Source of the DNA: Sulfitobacter albidus
GTDB taxonomy: Bacteria; Pseudomonadota; Alphaproteobacteria; Rhodobacterales; Rhodobacteraceae
DNA length: 64,000 nt
NCBI RefSeq assembly: GCF_018200035.1
Contig: NZ_CP073581.1
Location: 1,980,501 to 2,044,500 of the forward strand
Direction: 5' to 3'
Both the position numbers and the translations under genes were made by a program. Below are positions 1 through 7,818 of the stretch, one piece after another; position 1 is the first letter of the stretch; every line of letters begins with the position of its first letter. Below the pieces are notes generated by a model that searched no databases, was not told the origin of the DNA, and saw only the letters and a list, made by a program, of their open reading frames with translations.

Positions 1-685
1 GCGTCTCGCCGGTCGTGTTCTGGAACATCCGGGCAAAATGCGCTGTTTTCATCCCGATGGCGTCCGCCAGCATCTCCATCGTGACGGTCAGGTGCAAATG
101 ACTTTCCATCATATCGACAACCCGCGCCAGCTGGAACTGGGTCAACCCGGTGTCCTTTGGCGTCGGCTGGTCAAGATCCGCGTGCTGCATCAGCCGCGCG
201 AGGACGACATGCAGCAACCCGTCGATCATCAACTGCGCGGCGGCGCCCTGCCGGTCCGCGTGGTGCCACATGTCCCGGGCCGAGCGGAAGATCACGGGGT
301 CGGCTATCTGGCGGTAGCCCACTGTCTCGATCGCGCGGCTGACGACGGCAGGGTCAAGATGGAACATCTCGCTGACCCGCCACTGTTCGATGATCAGCAC
401 CTGAACCATATGATCGCCCGCAACCATGAACTGCGCATCCGTGTGCGCGGGATGCACAAGCGTCGGGCCAATGGTGTTGGTCAACTTCACCTTGCCAAAA
501 CCCGCGTCCATCAGGCCCGCCTTCATATCGAGCTTCATCCCGTTGGAGATCACAAATTCCGATCCGGTCTTGTGCGAGGTCTGGTGACTATTCTGCGCCA
601 GCCGCGTCATGGTGACATGCGCCGATCCAATCGCCTTTGGAGGGCTGAGGAGAGGTTCGTGGCTTTGCAGAAACTGTGAGGTCAT
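1..685 (-). CDS. AraC-family transcriptional regulator (partial, C-terminus off the window)
   Basis: The reverse strand reads from an ATG at 685 without a stop to the window edge, giving 228 residues. The last visible part, around residues 200-228 (LADAIGMKTAHFARMFQNTT), is the first helix-turn-helix of the AraC/XylS DNA-binding domain; the rest of that domain lies outside the window. Residues 1-180 form a ligand-sensing type N-terminal region that I cannot assign to a particular inducer. It is divergent from the Tat-exported nitroreductase-like gene at 1010, with 324 bp between them, so it could regulate that gene, but a MarR regulator sits closer in that operon. The long forward frame at 38-679 is its antisense shadow. 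Confidence 0.85.
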   Translation of the reverse strand, partial: MTSQFLQSHEPLLSPPKAIGSAHVTMTRLAQNSHQTSHKTGSEFVISNGMKLDMKAGLMDAGFGKVKLTNTIGPTLVHPAHTDAQFMVAGDHMVQVLIIEQWRVSEMFHLDPAVVSRAIETVGYRQIADPVIFRSARDMWHHADRQGAAAQLMIDGLLHVVLARLMQHADLDQPTPKDTGLTQFQLARVVDMMESHLHLTVTMEMLADAIGMKTAHFARMFQNTTGET

Positions 686-968
686 TGGGTCCGCTAATTG
701 ACGATACCGGGCGGTGCAAGACTACCACGGTGGGAAAACCTGTCCAGCACAGGGCATCCAGATAAACCGCGCGGAGCGCTTGTAAGGACGGTTGGACAGA
801 CGAAGGACACGTGCGCCTGCCTCCGCAGAATCCGTTCACCGCGAATTTTTCGCCGTCCCGTCACGCCACGGAAACAGCTGTATTGTCTGGATAAACTTTC
901 GAATTTTGGTGCGCAGCAGTTGCCAAACCCGGAGCAAGCCGGAAAAGAGCCCTTCCATTAGTTCGATA

Positions 969-986
969 TCGTACTTTATAGTACGA
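969..986. promoter_or_regulatory. Palindromic operator candidate upstream of the nitroreductase/marR operon
   Basis: Perfect inverted repeat TCGTAC-N6-GTACGA, centred about 32 bp before the ATG at 1010. An AAAGGAG ribosome-binding site follows at about 996-1002. Its size and symmetry fit a MarR-dimer site, and the operon's second gene encodes a MarR protein, so autoregulation is a reasonable inference. The remainder of the 686-1009 gap holds nothing else I recognise. Confidence 0.45.
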
Positions 987-1009
987 CATAGAACAAAAGG
1001 AGAATCGAC

Positions 1010-2144
1010 ATGAACCGCAGAAACTTTCTGAAAATTACCGGGGGTGGCATTGTTCTGGCAGCGGGCAGCACGGCCCTTTTCGCCGCCACACGCACACCCG
1101 AGGCGGCCCTGGCGCCCTGGGACATGGCCGGCAGCTACGCCGATGCGCGCATGAACGCCCTGTCGCACGCCATTCTGGCCCCCAACCCCCACAACCGGCA
1201 GCCGTGGATCGTGCGGCTGGACGGCGACGACGGTCTGACCCTGTTCTTTGATACCGACAAACAACTGCCCCACACCGATCCCTTCGACCGGCAGCTGACC
1301 ATCGGGCTTGGCTGCTTTCTCGAACTGCTGCGGATGGCCGCCAGGGCGGACGGGTTTGACACCGACGTCACGCTCTTCCCCGAGGGCGAGGCAATGGAGG
1401 GGCTGGACCAGCGCCCCGTCGCTCATGTGACGTTCCGCAGCGCCGATGCGGTGGCCGACCCTCTGGCGGCGCATATCCTTACCCGCCGCTCCAACAAGGA
1501 ACCCTTTGACATCACCCGCCCGTGCCTGCCGACGCCTTGGACCGCATCCTGAGCGCCGCGCGCCAGACAACGCTGGGCGGCAGTATCGCACCGGATGACA
1601 TCGCCTACTGGCGCGCGCAGACAACCAAAGCGCTGATGGTCGAGATTGAGACCCCCGCACCTACAAGGAAAGCGTGGACCTCATGCGCATCGGTAAGGCC
1701 GAGATCAACGCCAACCCCGACGGGATCGACCTTGGTGGCGCCTTCTTCGACGGTCTGAACAAGGCGCGCATCATGACGCGCAAGACCATTCTGGACCCGA
1801 CGACAATCGTCTACTCCGGCGGTGTTGATGCCGTGGTGGAGAACGCGCAGACCGCGATGGGCCACCTGTGGATGGTCACGCAAGGCAACACCCGCCGCGA
1901 CCAGATCGCCGCAGGCGCCGATTGGCTGCGCGTCAATCTGGCCTGCACGGCCGAAGGCATCGCCTTTCACCCGCTCAGCCAGCCCTTGCAGGAATACCCC
2001 GAAATGGCAGCCCTTTTGCAACAAACGCACCAGCGGCTTGCGCCGGACGGCGGGACGGTTCAAATGTTGGCCCGGATCGGGTATGGCCCGGATGTACCGG
2101 TCAGCCCGCGCTGGCCTGCGGAGGCGAAAGTTGCAACTACGTGA
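1010..2144 (+). pseudogene. Tat-exported Acg/nitroreductase-family FMN oxidoreductase, two frameshifts
   Basis: The protein starts with a twin-arginine signal (MNRRNFLKITGG, then a hydrophobic stretch to about residue 27), so the product should be exported folded, with its cofactor. The body (NPHNRQPW near residue 60, DRQLTIGLGCFLELL near residue 90) resembles Acg-type FMN-binding nitroreductases. The reading frame is broken twice. Near 1521-1523 one base is missing (restored reading ITRPVPADALDRIL), and at the C5 run 1652-1656 one more is missing (restored reading ETPRTYKESVDLMRIG). Repaired, it would be about 378 residues. The stop codon at 2142-2144 overlaps the GTG start of the marR gene. 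Substrate unknown. I suspect sequencing deletions rather than decay. Confidence 0.75.
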
Positions 2145-2596
2145 ATGACGAACAGGACACCGTCAGTGCAGGCGACGTCTTTGGCTACTTCAACGAGCTT
2201 GGCATCATCACCCAACTGGTGACGGCCATGTTTGCAAAAAGCCTGCCGGACGGTGTCCACCCCTCGCATTTCTCGATCCTCAATCATCTGGCGCGTCTGG
2301 GCGACGACAAACCGCCCGCGCGCATCGCCTCGGCCATGCAGGTGACCAAGAACACGATGACCCACTCCCTCAAGGTTCTGCAAAGCCGAGGCTATATCGA
2401 GGTGCGGCCCGACCCGCAGGACGGCCGCGGCAAGCGGGTCTTTCTGACGCCCGAGGGCCGTGCGTTTCGCGACAGCGCCATTGGCAAGGTGAGCGAATTG
2501 TTCGGGGATGTGATCGGCGCGGAGCAGATCGCAATCATGCGGCGCACGCACGCCGATCTGGTCAAGATGCGCAAACACCTGGATGAAAATCGCTGA
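2141..2596 (+). CDS. MarR-family transcriptional regulator
   Basis: 151 residues from a GTG start that overlaps the preceding stop (GTGA), indicating translational coupling; the open frame extends further upstream, but that part overlaps the previous gene. The winged helix-turn-helix lies at about residues 45-110 (PARIASAMQVTKNTMTHSLK is the recognition-helix region, followed by GYIEVRPDPQDGRGKRVFLT as the wing), flanked by dimerisation helices. MarR proteins usually repress their own operon and dissociate on binding phenolic ligands or on oxidation. The palindrome at 969-986 is its most likely site. Confidence 0.9.
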   Translation: MNDEQDTVSAGDVFGYFNELGIITQLVTAMFAKSLPDGVHPSHFSILNHLARLGDDKPPARIASAMQVTKNTMTHSLKVLQSRGYIEVRPDPQDGRGKRVFLTPEGRAFRDSAIGKVSELFGDVIGAEQIAIMRRTHADLVKMRKHLDENR

Positions 2597-2732
2597 TCCA
2601 TTGGTGCGCGGGCCGCACGTGATTGAAACTCATGTCCCGCGTGACAATTGACCTATGTCGTCTTTGGTCCGCCGCTATGCGCCGATCCAAGAGCAACACG
2701 GGTCCGCGCCAAAACGAAAGAACCAAGGACCC

Positions 2733-3632
2733 ATGCAACGTCTTCTTCCTCTTTTTCTCCTTCTCGTCACCGGAGCCATGCTTGGCGCGACCACAAACAT
2801 GGCCAAGATCGCGGGCGAACAGGGTATCGCGCCGCTGGCTTTCGTGGCCTGGTCCATCACCGGTGCCGCGATCGTGCTGGGCGTTGTGGCTTTCGCCCGT
2901 GGCAACCTGCCCGCGATCAACGCACGCACGCTTGAGTATTTTGTCATCGCCGCTTTCGTCACGACGGCGGCCACCAACCTGATCTTCTTTTCCGCCGTGC
3001 CCCGCGTCGGTGCGAGTTTCGTGGCGCTCGCCATCTCCTTTCCACCACTGCTGACGTATCTGGGTGCGCTTGCGCTCGGGATGGAGCGGTTTGACGTCCT
3101 GCGTGCCAGCGGCGTTGCACTGGCCCTGGCCGGTGCGGTCGTGCTGGCCGCCTATCAGCTGTCAGTGCCGGACGCGTCAGTGTTCTGGATTATCCTGACG
3201 CTGTGCGGTCCGGTATTGCTGGCCATCGGCAACCTCTACCGCACCCTGCGCTGGCCGGAGGGGGAAACGGGCGATGCGCTGGCCCCCGGCATGCTTGCCG
3301 CAGCCGCCGTGATGCTTCTGCTGGCTGGCTTTCTGCCCGGCTTTACCCTGTCCGTGCCGCAGGGCGGTTTGCCCTATCTTCTGATCATTGTGCAGATTGG
3401 CCTCTTCGCGGGGCAATTCCTGCTGCTGTTTGCGCTGCAAAAGGTCGGCGGGCCTGTCCTTCTGAGCCTGCTGGGAGCCGTGGGTGCGATCACCGGGGTC
3501 CCCGTTGCCATCTTCGCACTGGGCGAAGCGCCCCCGGCCGGTCTGATCTATGCCGTTCCGCTGATTTTCGCGGGCATCGCCCTCGTTACCTGGGGCGGAC
3601 TGCGCGCCACACGCGCGGACACACGCACCTAG
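2733..3632 (+). CDS. DMT-superfamily (EamA) transporter
   Basis: 299 residues from the ATG at 2733 (MQRLLPLFLLLVTGA); the open frame begins earlier, but only this start places the first membrane helix at the N-terminus. About ten hydrophobic segments form two EamA-like halves, approximately residues 5-135 and 150-290. Family members export amino acids or metabolites across the inner membrane. The short hydrophilic tail ends TRADTRT. It is alone between the marR operon and the RTX gene, so the context does not indicate a substrate. Confidence 0.85.
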   Translation: MQRLLPLFLLLVTGAMLGATTNMAKIAGEQGIAPLAFVAWSITGAAIVLGVVAFARGNLPAINARTLEYFVIAAFVTTAATNLIFFSAVPRVGASFVALAISFPPLLTYLGALALGMERFDVLRASGVALALAGAVVLAAYQLSVPDASVFWIILTLCGPVLLAIGNLYRTLRWPEGETGDALAPGMLAAAAVMLLLAGFLPGFTLSVPQGGLPYLLIIVQIGLFAGQFLLLFALQKVGGPVLLSLLGAVGAITGVPVAIFALGEAPPAGLIYAVPLIFAGIALVTWGGLRATRADTRT

Positions 3633-3941
3633 CAGGTCGCGTCCTTCTGTCAGACCAAGAACCCCGACACCGCATCGGACCGGCGCGCGATTTTGCGCCC
3701 AACGCGGGGCGGGAAATTGCCGGTTAACTTGCGTCCCTGCCTTATTTTTCTGCGGCAGGTTCCTGCGTGCCACACGCGCCCTTTCCCGCGTCTCTTTGCC
3801 GGAATCCGGCCCTCCTGACCGCCCGGATTGTGCGTCGTTCGCCCTACGACAAGGGTCGGTATGGCAGCACCGCGTACGGCCTCCAACCCATGGATGTCCT
3901 CGCCGTGGTGCGACCCCGAAACCAAAGCGACAGGAATGAAA
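3633..3941. other. Intergenic region before the RTX gene
   Basis: 309 bp with no supported gene. It holds a small stem (CCTGCC at 3736-3741 with GGCAGG at 3754-3759, T-rich loop). This could end the upstream transporter transcript, although no clean U-tract follows it. The upstream extension of the RTX reading frame (3828-3941) has no start with a ribosome-binding site and is treated as non-coding. Confidence 0.4.
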
Positions 3942-5582
3942 ATGTCTCAACGACCCAATCTGATCATCCACTCGGCCAGCGAATCCTCCAACGTCTGGAC
4001 CTTGAAAAACAACCTCGATTTCGCCCGCACCGTCGGGATGGACGGCATGGTGATGAACGGCGCCTCAAGCTGGAACCTGATGAAGCCGGGTGTGGTTATC
4101 GGCCTTGAGGACACCCGCAATCAGATGGACGGCTTTGAGGAATTCAATGCCGACTATCACAACTACTTCCTGACCCAGACCGACGATCCGGGCGATGTCT
4201 TTGACGATGCCGCCTGGGGGCAGGTCGTCGACAACTTCCGCACGGTCGCACTGGCCGCCCGCGAGGCCGGGTACAAGGGGCTGATCTTCGACAACGAAGA
4301 ATACAACGGCCAGTGGCAAAACTTTCCCGAGCACTATGAAAACGCCGATCCCTCAAATCAACTGGCCTACCAGAACCAGACCGCCCTGCGCGGACGGCAG
4401 ATCATGGAGGCGATCAACGAGGTCTTCCCCGAGGCCGAGGTCGGCGTCATGCACGGGCCTTACATGTCGGTCTTCGACGAAGGGCAGCCCGACGCGATCA
4501 TCGGTCAGGGCGGCGGCCCCGGTTTTCACGAATTGCGCGGCGCGCTGTTCACCGGCATGGCCGAAGGGCTGGGACCGGACCAGACGCTGATCGACATGGG
4601 CGAATTGTACGCGCTGCGCAGTGCCGCGGACTTTGCCCTGTCCCAGACCTACCGCAGCAGCGGCATTGCCGATCTGTTCGACTGGTCGGTCGATGCGCAG
4701 GTGCGCGAGAACTGGGACGATCTGGTGGTGCAAAGCCACATGCTGCTGACCGACGAGTTTCCCGTCGGCTTCACCATGTCGCCGGAGATCCTTGAAGAGA
4801 CGCTCATCAATGCCTTTGCCCACAGCGAAGAGGCGGTGTTCATCTTTTCCAACCCCGGGGACGAGGACTGGTTTTCACCCGGCGGGCTGGACGCTGCCTG
4901 GACGCAGGCCGTTGAAAACGCCCTCGCAGCCGCTGACGCCGCACCATCGGTGCCCGAGGACACGCCCGCGCCAGCGCCCGATGCGCCCGTCATCGACGGT
5001 CTGCAGGTCACCGGAACGCAGGGGGCCGACACCCTGACCGCCAGTAACGAGGCGGACGTGATCACCGGTCTGGCCGGCAATGATGACATGGCCAGCGGCG
5101 GCGGGGCCGACACGATGTTCGGCGGCACCGGCAACGACACGATGCAGGGCGGCGCCGGAGAGGACCTGCTGCTGGGCGGTGCCCACGGAGATTTCCTGTA
5201 TGGCGGCGGTCAGAACGACCGGCTGGACGGGCAGAACGGCGACGACAACCTCTGGGGCCAGTGGGGCAACGACAGCCTGATGGGCGGCGCGGGGGACGAC
5301 TGGATCCGCGGCGGCGACGGCGACGACGTGATCTGGGCGGGGGCCGGTCAGGATGTGGTCTGGGGCGAAGCGGGCAGCGATACCTTTGCCTTCACCGCGC
5401 AGGACGGCAGGACCGAGATCCGTGATTTCGCCTCCGGCACGGATGTGATCCTGATTACGGACGCCACCTTTGCCGATTTGCAGATTGCGCAGCGCGGGGA
5501 TGCGGTGCTGGTGGCCTACGGCGACACCGAAATCGAGGTATTGCAGACGGTCGAGTTGGACGCGTCAGACTTCGTCTTCTGA
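3942..5582 (+). CDS. RTX calcium-binding protein with an unassigned N-terminal domain
   Basis: 546 residues from the ATG at 3942, preceded by CAGGA; an in-frame ATG at 3936 is the alternative. There is no Sec signal, as expected for a type I secretion substrate. Residues 1-330 form a soluble domain that I do not recognise; strands such as GYKGLIFDNEEYNG with acidic residues suggest, but do not prove, a TIM-barrel-like hydrolase fold. Residues 331-355 are a Pro/Ala linker. Residues 358-490 hold about a dozen GGxGxD-type nonapeptides (GGTGNDTMQ, GGAGDDWIR and others), which bind calcium outside the cell. The C-terminus ends in an acidic-hydrophobic motif (DASDFVF) typical of type I secretion signals. 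No type I ABC/adaptor pair is adjacent. Confidence 0.85.
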   Translation: MSQRPNLIIHSASESSNVWTLKNNLDFARTVGMDGMVMNGASSWNLMKPGVVIGLEDTRNQMDGFEEFNADYHNYFLTQTDDPGDVFDDAAWGQVVDNFRTVALAAREAGYKGLIFDNEEYNGQWQNFPEHYENADPSNQLAYQNQTALRGRQIMEAINEVFPEAEVGVMHGPYMSVFDEGQPDAIIGQGGGPGFHELRGALFTGMAEGLGPDQTLIDMGELYALRSAADFALSQTYRSSGIADLFDWSVDAQVRENWDDLVVQSHMLLTDEFPVGFTMSPEILEETLINAFAHSEEAVFIFSNPGDEDWFSPGGLDAAWTQAVENALAAADAAPSVPEDTPAPAPDAPVIDGLQVTGTQGADTLTASNEADVITGLAGNDDMASGGGADTMFGGTGNDTMQGGAGEDLLLGGAHGDFLYGGGQNDRLDGQNGDDNLWGQWGNDSLMGGAGDDWIRGGDGDDVIWAGAGQDVVWGEAGSDTFAFTAQDGRTEIRDFASGTDVILITDATFADLQIAQRGDAVLVAYGDTEIEVLQTVELDASDFVF

Positions 5583-5601
5583 CGCGCAGATAATTCCCTT
5601 C

Positions 5602-5660
5602 ATTTGGCAATCCCGCCCGCGGCTGACCCTGGTCCGCAAATCGGGCGGGATTCGCCAAAT
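5602..5660. terminator. Long inverted repeat after the RTX gene
   Basis: Left arm 5602-5619 (ATTTGGCAATCCCGCCCG) pairs with right arm 5642-5660, which has a single bulged base; the loop is 22 nt. It lies 20 bp beyond the RTX stop codon, so it probably ends that transcript, although no long T-run follows. Confidence 0.55.
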
Positions 5661-5786
5661 ACGCGACCGGATTGTTCAAGAACAGGCCTTTGGCGCAGCT
5701 AGCTTTCGTGTCGCGGGCGATTGCGCCCAAGCCCCTGTTATCCCGCGCCGCTTCTCGCAAAGCGCGCGTCGCAAAAGGAACATCCG

Positions 5787-6296
5787 ATGAAACTACTTCT
5801 CGTCTCCGCCCTCGCAGCCCTTCTGACGGCACCCGTTGCCGCGCAGGACAAAAGCCAGCTGACCGCGACAAACGCCCTCCCCGCAGAGGACGATCTGGCC
5901 GTCCGGCAGGTGATTGCCCGCGCCAATCAGGCGCTGGATACCGGCGACTACGAGCTTTACGCGTCCTTCTACACCGAAGACGCCGTGTTCACCTCGGGCT
6001 TTGGCAGTACCGAAGGGCGCGAGGCCATCATCGCCGCGATGGAGGCATCGCGCCCGTTCATCACGAACAAGCGTCACGTCTCTGGCAACTACGTGGTGAA
6101 CGGCGAAGGCGACACGGCGGTCGTCTCCACCTACCTGATCGTCTTTGAGCGCGAGACGGATCTGACCTATGTAGGCTCGGCTTTGAACGTGGATACGCTG
6201 GTGCGAACCGATGCGGGCTGGAAGATCCAGCGCCACGAATCAACGCTGGACCCGGCGACCGAACGCGCGATGAACGCGCTGATGGGCAATCAGTGA
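5787..6296 (+). CDS. Secreted SnoaL/NTF2-like protein
   Basis: 169 residues from the ATG at 5787, preceded by AAAGGAA. Residues 1-20 are a Sec signal peptide (MKLLLVSALAALLTAPVAAQ). The mature protein is a single cone-shaped NTF2-like fold: a helix with ANQALDTGDYELYASFYTEDAVF, then GREAIIAAMEASRPF, then strands ending AGWKIQRHESTLD. Such proteins are ketosteroid-isomerase-like enzymes or small-ligand binders; no catalytic Asp/His pair is clear enough here to name a reaction. It stands alone and converges on the efflux operon. Confidence 0.8.
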   Translation: MKLLLVSALAALLTAPVAAQDKSQLTATNALPAEDDLAVRQVIARANQALDTGDYELYASFYTEDAVFTSGFGSTEGREAIIAAMEASRPFITNKRHVSGNYVVNGEGDTAVVSTYLIVFERETDLTYVGSALNVDTLVRTDAGWKIQRHESTLDPATERAMNALMGNQ

Positions 6297-6393
6297 TCCT
6301 GAGGCCGCCCCGGCCACTTCGTCACAGAGCGCGCGGGGCAGGCCACTTTCTGTCCGGCTAAGAGTGCGGACCGCACCGATGCGACCCGAAACT

Positions 6394-7818
6394 CTACCCC
6401 GCCGGTGCCGTCGCCACCGGTCCGATTGCAAAGGCGCGGTAGACGCGGATCAAGGCGCGCAGCCTTTCCGCCTGTGCCGCGGCCTGTGCGTCCTCCGCCA
6501 CCAATTGCGTATTCTCCGTGTCCAGCAGGGTCTGGAGCGGTTCTGTGCCAACCTCGAACTGCACACGGGCCAGCGCGCTTGCCTCGCGTGCGGAGGCGAC
6601 GGCCCGGCCCAGCAAAACCGTGCGCCGTCCCTGCTGGGCGTAGTCGGACAAGGCCGTGTCCGCCTCTGACAGCGCTTCGACCACGCGGCTTTGGTAGGTG
6701 GCGAGCGCCCCATCGGCCGCCGCGCGGGATTGGGCGATGCGTGCGTGAATTTCGTTGCGGTCGAACAGCGCCACCGTCACCGACGGGCCGACCCCGAAGA
6801 AAGACGACCCCGAACGGCCCAGACCCGCCGGATCCGCGCCGGACCTGCCAAGCCGCCCGGTGACGGACAATGTCGGGAAAAGATCGGCGGTGGACACGCC
6901 GATCTCAGCCGTGGCGCGGGCAAGATCGCGTTCGGCGGCGCGAATATCGGGACGCGCCCGCAGCAGCGCGGGGACATTTCCGGCGGTGATCACACCAGGC
7001 AACGAGGGAAAGCCGGTGCCCGATTTCAGCGTCGCGTCCAGCGCGCCGGGCGCGCGCGCGGTCAATGTGGTCAGCCGGTTCAGCGCGCCGCGTTCCGAGG
7101 CCGCGTAGGTGGGCAGGCTGGCCTCGGTGGTCTGCAGCTGGCTTTGCGCGCGCAGCAGGTTCAGTCGGTCGGTCGATCCGGCATCAAACTGCGTCTGGGT
7201 GATCTCGACGGTGCGCCGCTGGTTTTGCCGGTTGCGCTGCGCTACGGCGCGCCGCACCTGTGCCTCGCGCAGGTCCGCGTAGGCCAACGCCACATCCGCC
7301 GCAATCAGACGCTGCGCGTCGGCCAGAAGGGCGGCGGCGGCGTCGGCATTGGCGCGCCGCGCTTCGGTCTGGCGACGCAGACGCCCAAACAGGTCCAGCT
7401 CCCAGCTCAGGTTCGCGGACACCGTGCTGGGCGATTGCGTCTCGCGCGGCACGCCGGGCACCCGCGCCTCGCGCGACCGCTCGGTCGAGGCACTGCCGGT
7501 GATGTCGGGCAATCTGTTGAGCGAAGTCTCGCGCAGTTGCGCGCGCGCGGCTTCCAGATTGGCGGCGGCGATGGCGATATCGTAGTTGGCCGCCAGCGCG
7601 CTCTCGACCAGTTGGGTGAGGCGGGTATCCTTGACCTCGCGCCACCAGAATTGCGCCGTTGCATCCGCGCGCAAGGCGACGCCGCTGGCAGACGGCAGCG
7701 CGGTCGCCGCGACATCGGCGGTCGGTGCCTGATAGTCGGGGCCAACCGCGGCACAGGCCCCCAGCAGGGAGAGCATTGCGCCTATGGGCAGAGTTCTGTT
7801 TAGTCTGATGCACTTCAC
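6394..7818 (-). CDS. RND efflux outer-membrane factor, OprM/NodT-type lipoprotein
   Basis: 474 residues. A lipoprotein signal ends LLGAC at about residues 18-22, and the acylated Cys is followed by AAVGPDYQAP, the classic OprM/NodT start. Two TolC-type repeats follow, with long Ala/Arg-rich helices (ANLEAARAQLRETSLNRLPDI; the second half ends EVGTEPLQTLLDTENTQL). It forms the trimeric outer-membrane duct of the pump. It is last in the operon: its ATG overlaps the stop of the permease gene by 4 bp. Confidence 0.93.
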   Translation of the reverse strand: MKCIRLNRTLPIGAMLSLLGACAAVGPDYQAPTADVAATALPSASGVALRADATAQFWWREVKDTRLTQLVESALAANYDIAIAAANLEAARAQLRETSLNRLPDITGSASTERSREARVPGVPRETQSPSTVSANLSWELDLFGRLRRQTEARRANADAAAALLADAQRLIAADVALAYADLREAQVRRAVAQRNRQNQRRTVEITQTQFDAGSTDRLNLLRAQSQLQTTEASLPTYAASERGALNRLTTLTARAPGALDATLKSGTGFPSLPGVITAGNVPALLRARPDIRAAERDLARATAEIGVSTADLFPTLSVTGRLGRSGADPAGLGRSGSSFFGVGPSVTVALFDRNEIHARIAQSRAAADGALATYQSRVVEALSEADTALSDYAQQGRRTVLLGRAVASAREASALARVQFEVGTEPLQTLLDTENTQLVAEDAQAAAQAERLRALIRVYRAFAIGPVATAPAG

